Shown: piece by piece, positions 1 through 8,590 of the stretch | Numbering within the stretch: position 1 is the stretch's first letter | Layout: each line of letters starts with the position of its first letter | NCBI GenBank assembly: GCA_028288705.1 | Contig: JAQBNH010000016.1 | Location: 25,709-89,708, forward strand | Length of the DNA: 64,000 nt | Origin: Ferruginibacter sp. | GTDB taxonomy: Bacteria > Bacteroidota > Bacteroidia > Chitinophagales > Chitinophagaceae | Reading direction: 5' to 3' | Made by a program: the position numbers and the translations under genes | The notes under the pieces: model-generated | Seen by the model: the letters and a program-made list of their open reading frames with translations, nothing else | The model's database searches: none | What the model was told of the DNA's origin: nothing

Positions 1-1
1 C

Positions 2-562
2 GAAACAGATGACAGCCAGTTGCTCGAATTGGCCTTACTCGAAAACCTCCAGCGTGAAAACCTGAATGCCATCGAAATCGCGATCAGCTACAAGCGTTTA
101 ATGGACGATCTCGATTACACGCAGGAACATGTAGCAGAACGGATGGGCAAAGAGAGAAGCACGGTAACCAATTATATCCGCCTGCTGAAACTGCCTCCGG
201 ATATCCAGGTAGCTGTTAGAAACGGATTGATCAGTATGGGGCATGCACGTGCATTGATCAACGTGGATATGGTGGATAAGCAGTTGTATATTTTCTCAGA
301 GATCAAAAATAAAGGCCTTTCCGTACGCCAGACAGAAGACCTGGTGCGCAAGATCTATACAGGCAGCGATCCTGTTAAACCTAATGCAAAACCTGCGCTC
401 CCGCCCGCGTATAAAAGAATAGAAGATAATTTAGCATCCGAATACAGCACCAAAGTAAAACTCACCCATAACAAAAAAGGGAATGGCAGTATTTTATTTG
501 AATACTACTCCCTCGAGGAACTGAACGGGTTGCTGGAGAAACTAAACATAAAAGTAAGTTGA
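2..562 (+). CDS. parB: ParB/Spo0J-family partition protein, C-terminal part (5' end outside window)
   Basis: This is the C-terminal part of a ParB-type chromosome partition protein. The reading frame is open to the left edge, so the true start lies upstream. The visible part begins in the ParB/Srx core with the LLENLQREN motif (the end of the nuclease-like CTPase region). A helix-turn-helix follows (YTQEHVAERMG...RSTVTNYIRLL), which in ParB proteins contacts parS. The rest is a linker and a short C-terminal dimerisation segment. In this family the protein loads on parS, slides as a CTP clamp and works with ParA, which would be expected just upstream. The stop lies 2 bases before the ATG of the next gene, suggesting co-transcription with the DUF5683 gene and dapB. 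Confidence 0.95.
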   Translation, partial: ETDDSQLLELALLENLQRENLNAIEIAISYKRLMDDLDYTQEHVAERMGKERSTVTNYIRLLKLPPDIQVAVRNGLISMGHARALINVDMVDKQLYIFSEIKNKGLSVRQTEDLVRKIYTGSDPVKPNAKPALPPAYKRIEDNLASEYSTKVKLTHNKKGNGSILFEYYSLEELNGLLEKLNIKVS

Positions 563-564
563 GG

Positions 565-1167
565 ATGAGGAGCCTGCTGCTGATAATCGTTTCCTGTTTG
601 ATGGCGTTTTATTCGCACGCGCAGCAAACACTGATCGTGGATACAGTCGGCAAAATCGTTCCCCAAAAAAATGTAAAATCTATTAGCGATACCGCTAAAA
701 AATACAATCCTCGCATCGCGATCGTTCGCTCCGCTATGGTTCCTGGATGGGGACAGGCAACAAACAAAAAGTATTGGAAGATACCACTGGTTTATGGCGC
801 ACTCGGAACAACCGGGTATTTATTTTTCCGAAACCTGAAACAATACAAAGAAGCCAAAAGCGCTTTTCAACTGGCATCCGACGCCGATCCTTCCAACGAT
901 TATTTAATTAAAGAACCTTATTACAGTGTACGTGCGCAACCGGAACGCATCCGAAGTTTTCGGAATGAAGTAAGGCAAAACGTGGATTATTCTGTTCTGT
1001 TCTTTATTGTGTTCTGGGGATTGAATGTGGCAGATGCCGCTGTTGACGCCCATCTCAAGACATTCGATGTGAATGACGACCTCAGCCTGCAACTAAAACC
1101 GGGTTACAGCCCGCTGGCTAACACCAATGGTTTAAGTCTTGTGCTGAACATCGGCCGTACAAAATAA
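565..1167 (+). CDS. DUF5683 domain protein, secreted or envelope-associated
   Basis: This protein of about 200 residues has an N-terminal signal peptide ending near SHAQ (residue 20). A conserved block follows (RSAMVPGWGQATNKKYWKIP, then LVYGALGTTGYLFF) that I recognise as the DUF5683 family of Bacteroidota. A second hydrophobic stretch (VLFFIVFWGLNVADAAVDAHL) suggests membrane hairpins. I chose the ATG at 565 rather than the TTG at 559, because the ATG follows the parB stop directly and gives a standard signal peptide. The family sits between parB and dapB in many Bacteroidota. Its biochemical role is unknown, and an envelope role is only an inference from the signal peptide. Confidence 0.85.
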   Translation: MRSLLLIIVSCLMAFYSHAQQTLIVDTVGKIVPQKNVKSISDTAKKYNPRIAIVRSAMVPGWGQATNKKYWKIPLVYGALGTTGYLFFRNLKQYKEAKSAFQLASDADPSNDYLIKEPYYSVRAQPERIRSFRNEVRQNVDYSVLFFIVFWGLNVADAAVDAHLKTFDVNDDLSLQLKPGYSPLANTNGLSLVLNIGRTK

Positions 1168-1191
1168 TTTATCACCTGCAATCATTGATTT

Positions 1192-1905
1192 ATGAATATC
1201 GCTTTGATCGGTTACGGCAAAATGGGACAGGCTATCGAAGTTATCGCACTGGAACAGGGCCATAGCATCGGGCTGATCATTCGCTCGGGTAACCAGGAAG
1301 ATTTGAGCAACGGCAAACTGCAATCCTGCGATGTAGCCATTGAATTCACCAATCCGGAAAGTGCTGTTGCCAATATCCGCGCCTGCCTCGATGCAGGTGT
1401 GCCGGTGGTTTGCGGCAGTACAGGGTGGTATGATCAGGCTGCCGAAATGGAACAGTATTGCAGGGATAAAAAAGGCAGTTTCTTATATGCCAGCAATTTC
1501 AGCATTGGTGTAAATATTTTTTTTGAAGTCAATAAGCGACTGGCAGAACTGATGAGCAGCCATCCTGAATATAAAGTGCAGGTAGAAGAGATCCATCATA
1601 CAGCAAAAAAAGATGCGCCAAGTGGAACGGCGATCAGCCTCGCTGAACAGATCCTTCCTTTTTACCCTTCTTTGCAAGGTTGGACAAACAGCGCCGGCAG
1701 CGATCAGCTGCCGATTATCAGCAGACGTGAAGATCCTGCTCCCGGCACTCACCATGTCCGTTATCAATCGGAAATAGATGATATAGAAATCATCCATACT
1801 GCGCATAGCCGTAAGGGTTTCGCCGCAGGCGCAGTACTTGCCGCAAGCTTTATTTCCGGCCGCAAAGGCATCTTCAGCATGAAAGATGTATTGAATATTA
1901 AATAA
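1192..1905 (+). CDS. dapB: 4-hydroxy-tetrahydrodipicolinate reductase
   Basis: DapB reduces 4-hydroxy-tetrahydrodipicolinate with NAD(P)H in the cytoplasmic diaminopimelate/lysine pathway, which supplies both lysine and the peptidoglycan cross-link residue. The N-terminus carries the Rossmann dinucleotide motif GYGKMG (residues 7-12). The substrate-binding and catalytic block is visible around residues 133-147 (EIHHTAKKDAPSGTA), with the paired histidines and the lysine of the family. At 237 residues it matches the short Bacteroidota form rather than the roughly 270-residue enterobacterial form. It follows the DUF5683 gene by 24 bases and is probably in the same transcript as parB. Confidence 0.97.
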   Translation: MNIALIGYGKMGQAIEVIALEQGHSIGLIIRSGNQEDLSNGKLQSCDVAIEFTNPESAVANIRACLDAGVPVVCGSTGWYDQAAEMEQYCRDKKGSFLYASNFSIGVNIFFEVNKRLAELMSSHPEYKVQVEEIHHTAKKDAPSGTAISLAEQILPFYPSLQGWTNSAGSDQLPIISRREDPAPGTHHVRYQSEIDDIEIIHTAHSRKGFAAGAVLAASFISGRKGIFSMKDVLNIK

Positions 1906-1978
1906 ATTTCACATAACCCACGGATTGACTTAATTTCAGTACGGCCAATTATTACTGCTAACAGCAAATTCCGTCTGA

Positions 1979-3928
1979 ATGAATGTGCACCACTTGCGGG
2001 TGGGATTTACCTGCGTCCTGATCATCTCTTCTATGTTCCTCTGCTATGCCCAGAACGACAAAACGCGGGCGATAAAAGAACAATTACTGCAGGAGAAATC
2101 AACGCGTGGCAAAATTGACGGGTATAACAATCTCGCATATGAAATGCGCATTTTCAATACCGACAGTTCGATGTTTTATGCAGGTGAAGCACTCTCTATG
2201 TCCGAGGGAGAAAACTATCCTGCGGGCATCGCGAAAGCACATCTTTGTATTGGCCTGGGACATTCGATGAAGGCGCAATACGAACTTTCTCTCAGCCATA
2301 TCCAGCAGGCTGCTGCCCTTGCAGAAAAAATACATTTCGATTCACTCGTGGCAGCCTGCGATATTGCCTACGCGGCTTATTACTATAACAAAAGCAATTA
2401 TGATAAGGCGATCGGGAAAAGCCTCAGCGCAATAAAATCATTTGAAAAACAAAAGAACAACCCGGGGATTGTGCGCGCAAAAATTCTTATGGCCCAGGTG
2501 TACCAATTGAAAGGCGATTTAAAAAAGGCGGAAATAATTTTAAAAGAAATATCCGTAATGCCGGACAGTGATCCAAAAACGAAAGTGAACATTCTGCACA
2601 CACTGGCCAATATTTATGGTATGCAGGGAAATTATAAAGCCGCGCTGGCGCTTGATAAGGAAGCCATAGACCTTTGTCAGCAGGAAAAAATAGAATTCCT
2701 GAAATCACAATTGTACGATAACATGGCCAATTGTTACATGTATGACAACCGGTACGACAGTGCGCATAAATATTTTTACGCAAGCCTGGCTATCGATTCT
2801 GCTTTTGAGAATGAAAAACAAATGGCAGATACTTATCTCAATCTGGGCATGCTCTCCATGATGGAGAAAAATTATCCGGGCGCAGTTGCTTACCTGCAGT
2901 ACTCGATCAGTTTATCGAAACGCACCGGTTATCGCCAGGGTACCTACCAGGCCTACCTCATTTTAAGTGACGCACTCAAAAAAACCGGCGCATCAGATGC
3001 CGCTATCCTTGCGTTAAAAACCGGCTACCAGGTAAAAGACAGCATCATCAACGAAAGCACGGAGAACAAACTGGCCGAGCTGGAAACGATCTACCAGACA
3101 GAAAAAAAAGAACACCAGTTAATATTGCAAAAAAATGAACTCATTAAAAAGAATGCATTGCTTTGGGTGCTTGGCATGGCCACCATCCTGATCATCGCAG
3201 GGGGATTCTGGTGGTATCGAAAGCGGCAATTAAAAAATAAAATGCAGCTGCAGTCAGAGTTATTGCATCAACAGGATCTATCCACTAAAGCAGTGATCGA
3301 AGCGGAAGAAAAAGAACGTAAACGTATCGCTGCAGATCTTCACGATGGCGTTGGTCAAATGATGAGTGCTGCAAAAATGAACCTTTCAGCTTTTGAGGAA
3401 GAGCTGCAGTTTGCAGGTGAGCAGCAACGGAACAAATTTGAAAAGCTCATCAGCCTGGTTGATGAAAGTTGTAAGGAGATCCGGAGTGTGAGTCACCAGA
3501 TGATGCCAAACGCCTTGCTGAAAGCCAGTCTTGCCGGTGCGGTGAAGGAATTTCTCGATAAGATCGACCACAAAAGACTACAGGTAACCCTTCATACGGA
3601 AGGACTGGATGAGCAAACTGATAAAAATATTGAAACGGTGCTTTACCGCGTGATCCAGGAATGCGTGAACAACGTATTGAAACATGCCGATGCACACCAT
3701 CTCGACATTTCGCTCGTTAAAGATGGGAATGGCATCACAGCGACGATTGAAGATGATGGCAAAGGCTTCGACATGGATCGCCAGGATCGTTCTTCCGGCA
3801 TCGGGCTGGCCAACATTCAGTCGCGCCTCACTTATTTAAAAGGAGAACTGGATATCAACAGCGAGCCGGGCCGCGGCACTGCTGTCGTAATCCATGTTCC
3901 GGTAAAAGACTCCGGTTTAACAACATGA
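1979..3928 (+). CDS. TPR-containing sensor histidine kinase (HisKA_3 type), first of a tandem pair
   Basis: This 649-residue kinase has a signal peptide ending near CYAQ (residue 25) and a periplasmic region of about 350 residues made of tetratricopeptide-like repeats (for example YNLAYEM, LANIYGMQGNYKAAL, YLNLGMLSMMEKNYPGA). A coiled coil comes next, then one transmembrane helix at about 393-412. The cytoplasmic part has a HisKA_3 dimerisation domain with phospho-acceptor His455 in AADLHDGVGQ. The HATPase_c domain has an N-box near 561 (ECVNNVLKHA) and a G-box near 592 (DDGKGF). The stop overlaps the start of the next kinase gene by four bases (ATGA), so the two are translationally coupled. 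The NarL/LuxR regulator at 6272 is the obvious partner. The stimulus is unknown. Confidence 0.93.
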   Translation: MNVHHLRVGFTCVLIISSMFLCYAQNDKTRAIKEQLLQEKSTRGKIDGYNNLAYEMRIFNTDSSMFYAGEALSMSEGENYPAGIAKAHLCIGLGHSMKAQYELSLSHIQQAAALAEKIHFDSLVAACDIAYAAYYYNKSNYDKAIGKSLSAIKSFEKQKNNPGIVRAKILMAQVYQLKGDLKKAEIILKEISVMPDSDPKTKVNILHTLANIYGMQGNYKAALALDKEAIDLCQQEKIEFLKSQLYDNMANCYMYDNRYDSAHKYFYASLAIDSAFENEKQMADTYLNLGMLSMMEKNYPGAVAYLQYSISLSKRTGYRQGTYQAYLILSDALKKTGASDAAILALKTGYQVKDSIINESTENKLAELETIYQTEKKEHQLILQKNELIKKNALLWVLGMATILIIAGGFWWYRKRQLKNKMQLQSELLHQQDLSTKAVIEAEEKERKRIAADLHDGVGQMMSAAKMNLSAFEEELQFAGEQQRNKFEKLISLVDESCKEIRSVSHQMMPNALLKASLAGAVKEFLDKIDHKRLQVTLHTEGLDEQTDKNIETVLYRVIQECVNNVLKHADAHHLDISLVKDGNGITATIEDDGKGFDMDRQDRSSGIGLANIQSRLTYLKGELDINSEPGRGTAVVIHVPVKDSGLTT

Positions 3929-6231
3929 AAATGACCAATAAAATAGTTCAGCAGCTGTTGCCGCTATTAATCATCGTATCAGTTGGGCAGGCTCAAAACC
4001 TGAAAGAGATCAACGGCCTGAAAGAACAATTGAAAACCACTGCAGAGGGGAAACCAACCATCGATTTATTAAACCGGATCGCACAGGCTTATGCGGTTGC
4101 AGATTCCGCGAATACGCTTCTATACACTAACAAAGCTGCAGCGCAATCAGCCGCTGCAGGCTATAAATATGGAACCGCAAAATCGAATTTGTATAAGGGG
4201 TTACTCTATGTAAACATCAGCCGGCCTACAGAAGCGTTGCAGGCTTTTAAGGACGCAGAGCCCATCTTCCAGGAACTTCACCGCGACGAAGACATGGCTT
4301 ACCTGAACAGTTTCAGGGGACGTGCTTACAGCCTCGGACAAAACTTCCAGGTAGCTGCGGGATATTTTGAAAAGGCATTACCCTATTTCATTTCTATAAA
4401 AAACAAAGACGGTATTCTGGGTGTGTACAATAATCTCGGCGTATTGTATAGCAATTCCGGTGAACGCGACATGGGTATTGATTATTACCTGAAGGCGCTG
4501 CAGATATCCGAAGAGATCAACAATCCCAACACACACCTGATCCTGAACAACCTCGGTAAATTATTTTACGACACGAATAATTTTGCAGAATCAAAGAAAT
4601 ATTTTCTTCGATGCATGGATATGTCGCGCAGTGCAAACGACATGGTTACACTTGGGAAAGCCGAATTAAATTATGGTAATATTTTCGTGAAAGAAGAGAA
4701 CTATCCTGTGGCTGTTACCTACTATCTCAAAGCCAAAACTTCATTTGAAAAGGTGAATTTTAAAAGAGGATTGCAGAGTTGCACCAATAATCTCGGCGCT
4801 ATTTTATTGCGTCAGCAAAAATACACCGAAGCACTCCCCTATCTTGAAGACGCCGTTGCGATTGCCGAAGAAAATAAAACAAAGATGGGCCTGGCATTAT
4901 CGCAGCAAAACCTTGCGTTTGCCTACACGAACTTGAAAAAGTTTCCGGAAGCACTGGATTGGTTCGCCCGCGCGGAAGCCACTGCCACAAAGGGTTCTGA
5001 CCTTTTTACCTTTGGTGAAATTTATAACCACCGTGCCATGCTCGATTCGGCAATGGGCAACTTCAGCAGTGCCTATTTCTACAAACAAAAATATGTACAA
5101 ATCACCGAGCAACTTACAGGAGAACGGGTAACGCGGCAGGTGAATGAATTACAAACAAAGTATGAAACACAAAAAAAAGAAAACCAGATAACGCTCCTGA
5201 ATAAAGACAATTCCATCAAATCACTGGAGATCCAGAACCAGCAATTAGCGCTGGACAGAAACCTGTATGAACTTGCTGAAAACAAGTTACAACTTGCAGA
5301 TGCAAACCTGACGCTGGTGAGTAATGAACTCTCTTTAAAAACACAGGGCGGCATCATCCTGCAACAACGTTTTGATTCTGCTGCCCGTAAAAAGAATATT
5401 GATTCTCTGCAGAAACAAAGCGAGATACAACAGTTACGCCTCGCTAATGAAAAAGCCGAAGTAGCCAAACGAAACATTGCTATTGCTGCCATCCTGCTTG
5501 GCATGTGTGCCCTTACTTATGCAGGCTTCTCCTTTTACAAACGGTACAAATTAAAACAGGAATCGCTGTTGAAAACAGAGTTGCTAAAAGAACAGGAACT
5601 GGCAGCGCGTGCGATTATCCAGGCGGAAGAAAACGAGCGAAAGCGCATCGCTGCCGATTTACATGATGGTATCGGGCAAATGATGAGCGTGGCAAAAATG
5701 AATTTATCGGTCTTCGAAAATGAACTCGCTTTTTCCAGCACACAGCAGAAAGATTCTTTTGAAAACGTCATCAATCTTGTGGATGATAGTTGCCGCGAGA
5801 TAAGGAACGTGAGCCACCAGATGATGCCCAATGCGCTGATGAAAACCGGGCTTGCCAATGCGATCCGTGAGTTCGTCGACAAGATCGATACGCGTGTGTT
5901 GAAAGTTTCGCTACATGCCGAAGGACTGGACGAACGGCTGGATACCAATACGGAAACAGTGTTGTATCGTGTCATCCAGGAATGTGTAAACAACGTTTTG
6001 AAACATGCAGGCGCCAATCACCTGGATATTTCTTTGATAAAAGACAGCGATGGACTGGCGGTAACTATTGAAGACAATGGTAAAGGGTTCAACAGCAGCG
6101 ACCATTCCAGTTTTTCCGGAATTGGCCTGAAAAACATTATTTCGAGGATTGCTTTTTTGAAAGGAACGATAGATTTTGACAGTAACCCCGGACATGGTAC
6201 GCTGATCGCCATACACGTTCCTGTTAGTTAA
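3925..6231 (+). CDS. TPR-containing sensor histidine kinase, second of a tandem pair
   Basis: This 768-residue paralogue of the kinase just upstream shares its architecture: signal peptide, a longer run of tetratricopeptide repeats, a coiled coil of about 120 residues, a transmembrane helix near 517-535, HisKA_3 with His580 (AADLHDGIGQ), and HATPase_c with an N-box near 686. The catalytic halves are close relatives, sharing long identical stretches such as ETVLYRVIQECVNNVLKHA. The sensor halves differ much more. This points to a tandem duplication followed by sensor divergence. Its ATG overlaps the preceding stop. Forty bases separate it from the response regulator at 6272, so all three form a likely operon. 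Confidence 0.93.
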   Translation: MKMTNKIVQQLLPLLIIVSVGQAQNLKEINGLKEQLKTTAEGKPTIDLLNRIAQAYAVADSANTLLYTNKAAAQSAAAGYKYGTAKSNLYKGLLYVNISRPTEALQAFKDAEPIFQELHRDEDMAYLNSFRGRAYSLGQNFQVAAGYFEKALPYFISIKNKDGILGVYNNLGVLYSNSGERDMGIDYYLKALQISEEINNPNTHLILNNLGKLFYDTNNFAESKKYFLRCMDMSRSANDMVTLGKAELNYGNIFVKEENYPVAVTYYLKAKTSFEKVNFKRGLQSCTNNLGAILLRQQKYTEALPYLEDAVAIAEENKTKMGLALSQQNLAFAYTNLKKFPEALDWFARAEATATKGSDLFTFGEIYNHRAMLDSAMGNFSSAYFYKQKYVQITEQLTGERVTRQVNELQTKYETQKKENQITLLNKDNSIKSLEIQNQQLALDRNLYELAENKLQLADANLTLVSNELSLKTQGGIILQQRFDSAARKKNIDSLQKQSEIQQLRLANEKAEVAKRNIAIAAILLGMCALTYAGFSFYKRYKLKQESLLKTELLKEQELAARAIIQAEENERKRIAADLHDGIGQMMSVAKMNLSVFENELAFSSTQQKDSFENVINLVDDSCREIRNVSHQMMPNALMKTGLANAIREFVDKIDTRVLKVSLHAEGLDERLDTNTETVLYRVIQECVNNVLKHAGANHLDISLIKDSDGLAVTIEDNGKGFNSSDHSSFSGIGLKNIISRIAFLKGTIDFDSNPGHGTLIAIHVPVS

Positions 6232-6271
6232 TAAAAATTCCATATATCATAATTACCCCTAACTTACTTGT

Positions 6272-6916
6272 ATGAAAAAAACCGTGAGACTCGCCATTGT
6301 AGATGATCACCAGATCGTGATCGACGGGCTGAAATCCTTACTCAACGGACATCCGGAGTTCTCAGTTGCGATCGAATGTAATCACCCCGAGAAAATGTCG
6401 TCACTCCTGGAAGATAACCCGGTTGATATTTTACTCACGGATATTATGATGCCGAACATGAATGGCGCTGAGTTATCAAAACTCGTGAAGCGACAATTTC
6501 CTGCTACAAAGATCCTGGCCCTTTCGATGAGCGGTCAGGGAGACCTGGTGAACCAAATGATCGAAGACAGCGATATTTCAGGATATGTGTTGAAAAATAT
6601 AGGGAAACAAGAATTGGTAGCAGCACTCGAAAAAATTTCTAACGGGGGCATTTATTTCAGCCAGGAAGTACTCGATGAAATGCTGAAGGCAAGCGATAAA
6701 AAGAAAGCTGCCGACGAAGTGCATCTCACGTTACGGGAAGTAGAGATCATCCGCCTGATAGAACAGGAATTCAGTAACAAACAAATTGCAGATGCGCTGT
6801 TCATCAGTGAACGCACGGTAGAAACGCACCGGAAGAATATATTTCGCAAGACTAAAACTTCGAGCCTGATCGGCCTGATCAAATATGCGTACGAACAAAA
6901 ACTGATCGCATCTTAA
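6272..6916 (+). CDS. NarL/LuxR-family response regulator
   Basis: This 214-residue protein has an N-terminal receiver domain (acidic pocket VDDH, phospho-acceptor Asp57 in LLTDIMMPNM) and a C-terminal LuxR-type helix-turn-helix from about residue 150 (LTLREVEIIRLI...KQIADALFISERTVETHRKNIF). HisKA_3 kinases normally pair with exactly this output class, so it is very likely phosphorylated by one or both kinases encoded directly upstream. Targets cannot be deduced. Its stop codon (6914-6916) overlaps the stop codon of the convergent barrel gene (6913-6915), leaving no room for a terminator between the genes. Confidence 0.95.
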   Translation: MKKTVRLAIVDDHQIVIDGLKSLLNGHPEFSVAIECNHPEKMSSLLEDNPVDILLTDIMMPNMNGAELSKLVKRQFPATKILALSMSGQGDLVNQMIEDSDISGYVLKNIGKQELVAALEKISNGGIYFSQEVLDEMLKASDKKKAADEVHLTLREVEIIRLIEQEFSNKQIADALFISERTVETHRKNIFRKTKTSSLIGLIKYAYEQKLIAS

Positions 6917-7506
6917 AAACGGACGTTCACTCCCAGTTGCCCGTAAGATCCTGCAACATAGCCTGCTTCAGCAAAAACAGCAAAGCAGGGTTTCACATAA
7001 TATTTCGCACCCAGCTCAGCTGTACTGCCGAAAGCGCCCGGCACTTTTATTCCTGAGCCGCTGTTATTATTACCTGAATTATCCTTTGAGTCGTAGGTAA
7101 ATTTATAATACCCGATTCCGCCTCCGGCATAGAGGTCCCATTTAGGATCATGCCCGAAATGATAATTGGCCCTTGCCAATGCAGAATAATTTGTCAGCCT
7201 TTCGGTGTTGATTAAGGGACCGTAAGTAAGCACTGCTTTTACCTGTGAATAGCCGAGTGCAATTCCGCCGCTGATCCTTTTTGTAAACCCGTACTCATAG
7301 ACCAACGAGACCGGACCAGTAGAGTTGATATCGTAACTCGCTCCGCCATTGGGCGCGTTCGCTTTAAATACGCGCTTCCAAACGTTGCCGATGCCATAAC
7401 CCAGGGCCACGGTAGACTGGGATTTGTAATAAGCGCGGGAATTCTCCTGTGCTTTCATAGACTGGACAATGGAAAGCGCAATGAGCAAGACAATTATTTT
7501 TTGCAT
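6913..7506 (-). CDS. Outer-membrane beta-barrel protein with signal peptide
   Basis: This 197-residue protein has a clear signal peptide (MQKIIVLLIALSIVQSMKAQ). The rest alternates short amphipathic strands rich in Gly, Tyr and Phe (VALGYGIGNVW, GGIALGYS, WDLYAGGGIGYYKF, FAVFAEAGYV) and ends in an aromatic residue (GVNVRF). This is the signature of a small eight-stranded outer-membrane barrel of the OmpW/OmpX kind. No enzymatic motif is visible. It converges on the response regulator with overlapping stop codons. Function is unknown; adhesion or stress-porin roles are possible only by analogy. Confidence 0.85.
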   Translation of the reverse strand: MQKIIVLLIALSIVQSMKAQENSRAYYKSQSTVALGYGIGNVWKRVFKANAPNGGASYDINSTGPVSLVYEYGFTKRISGGIALGYSQVKAVLTYGPLINTERLTNYSALARANYHFGHDPKWDLYAGGGIGYYKFTYDSKDNSGNNNSGSGIKVPGAFGSTAELGAKYYVKPCFAVFAEAGYVAGSYGQLGVNVRF

Positions 7507-7551
7507 AGCAGTAGTTGGAAATCAATAACGGATAAATATAGCTTTTGTATA

Positions 7552-7579
7552 TAAAAAAAGCCCGGAATATTTCCGGGCT
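7552..7579 (-). terminator. Intrinsic terminator of the barrel gene at 7599-8096
   Basis: Read on the minus strand, an AGCCCGGA/TCCGGGCT-type stem with a short AT-rich loop is followed by a run of seven T. It lies 20 bases past the stop of the gene at 7599. Confidence 0.9.
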
Positions 7580-7598
7580 CGTAGTTCAATATGCCTGA

Positions 7599-8096
7599 TT
7601 AAAATGTATAAGCCAGGCGAAGACCAATTGTATTAAAACTGCTGTTGCTACTTCCTTTAACGCTCATGCCTGTATATTTCAACAAAGCATCTACATTATT
7701 AGAAAACTTGTAACCGATACCAGGCGCATAGGTAAAGTTGCTACCGTCACCTTTGTCAGTACCAAATGACAAACCTAACTGAGCAGAACCATACACTTGT
7801 GGCGCGAAGTAATATTTAATACCCGCCAACACCGGCACCATCCCAAAGGAAGGATACTTAAAATTATTTACGGTCTTACCGCTGAAGTTCAGGTAACCGG
7901 CACTTAAAGTCAGCGCCAATTCCGGATCAACATTGTAATCAGCCTGTAAAGAGCCACCAATTCCAAAAGAATAGATGTCACTGAAATCACCAATTGGTAA
8001 CTGGCCATCAACACCCAGGCTCAATTTCACAGGTGATTGTGCGTTAACCGCGAAAGATGCAACTGTTAATGCTGCGAGAACGAATAGTTTTTTCAT
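7599..8096 (-). CDS. Outer-membrane beta-barrel protein (OmpX-like)
   Basis: This protein of about 165 residues begins with a strong signal peptide (MKKLFVLAALTVASFAVNAQ). I place the start at 8096, not at the upstream in-frame ATG at 8156, because only 8096 gives a normal signal peptide and the extra region is an AT-rich leader. The mature part shows repeated barrel strands (LSLGVDGQLPIGDFS, LTLSAGYLNFSG, YGSAQLGLSFG) and ends in an aromatic C-terminal residue (RLAYTF). It has its own promoter and terminator and is therefore monocistronic. The similarly organised barrel gene next to it is unrelated in detail. Ligand and function are unknown. Confidence 0.88.
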   Translation of the reverse strand: MKKLFVLAALTVASFAVNAQSPVKLSLGVDGQLPIGDFSDIYSFGIGGSLQADYNVDPELALTLSAGYLNFSGKTVNNFKYPSFGMVPVLAGIKYYFAPQVYGSAQLGLSFGTDKGDGSNFTYAPGIGYKFSNNVDALLKYTGMSVKGSSNSSFNTIGLRLAYTF

Positions 8097-8174
8097 GTAT
8101 GTTTTTTTTAGTTTAAAAAATCGGCCACAAGCTGTGACATTTAATATTAACATCAAAATTTAATTTGACTTATG

Positions 8175-8207
8175 CAAAGCTACAAGGAAAGAATTCAACT
8201 TTCCAAT
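8175..8207 (-). promoter_or_regulatory. Promoter of the barrel gene at 8096
   Basis: Read on the minus strand, ATTG is followed after 21 bases by TAGCTTTG, an exact match to the Bacteroidota -7 form TAnnTTTG with a near-match -33 box. It would give a leader of about 75 bases. Confidence 0.6.
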
Positions 8208-8416
8208 ACCCTTCAGCGGGTAGCTCGTTAACCAGCTTAAGTGCAGGTCCGGAGGGCACTAGCTGCTATTATCGGGAGAAAAACCAGCCGCAACTACATC
8301 CCAGAACTGCAGCTAACCATTTCCGTAAAATTAACATTTTATTTATATATGTCACAACTTTACACGATCATAATAGATCAATACTGTCACCGGTTGGCAT
8401 ATATTGGTTATCTGGC

Positions 8417-8490
8417 AGGGGACTGATATCACTCTTCTAGGGGACTGATAGGGGTCATCCGTGGTAACTGACACGGATGACCCCTATCAG
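8417..8490. repeat. 46-bp perfect-arm palindrome plus two direct half-copies (copy 1)
   Basis: The palindrome spans 8445-8490. The arm CTGATAGGGGTCATCCGTG is followed by 8 bases and then its exact reverse complement (19 of 19 pairs). Immediately upstream, AGGGGACTGATA occurs at 8417-8428 and again at 8439-8450, where it runs into the palindrome. A relative with the same length and paired base changes lies at 59837-59882. The layout (a G-rich half element beside a hairpin) resembles REP/REPIN elements. It does not look like a terminator: no T-run follows, and kdsA starts 101 bases downstream. Confidence 0.9.
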
Positions 8491-8578
8491 ATACATACAA
8501 GACTGCTCTCAGGTACGAACGGCTGCAGTATCATCTCCATCTACGGATCAACAGCCTGCGAGTCTCTGCGGATATGCT

Positions 8579-8586
8579 TATTTTTG
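8579..8586 (+). promoter_or_regulatory. Possible -7 box of kdsA
   Basis: TATTTTTG matches TAnnTTTG and ends 4 bases before the kdsA ATG. No good TTTG lies at the -33 position. If real, the transcript would be essentially leaderless. Confidence 0.35.
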
Positions 8587-8590
8587 CCGT

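Larger units (their letters stand above)
8097..8590. other. Gene-free spacer with promoters and a 46-bp palindromic repeat
   Basis: About 495 bases without a credible gene lie between the divergent barrel gene (minus) and kdsA (plus). It holds the barrel-gene promoter near 8175-8207, a 12-base direct repeat (AGGGGACTGATA at 8417 and 8439), the 46-bp palindrome at 8445-8490, and a possible kdsA -7 box at 8579. Open frames that cross this area do not look like proteins. Confidence 0.8.

Noticed and set aside
5079..6017. Two long antisense frames (141 and 160 residues) across the second kinase gene
   Set aside because: They oppose a clear kinase frame, are rich in Ser and Cys as expected of an antisense shadow, and have no domain or signal.
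8445..8490. Palindrome as a simple intrinsic terminator
   Set aside because: No T-run follows on either strand, the nearest upstream plus-strand gene is absent, and a relative with compensatory changes occurs elsewhere.
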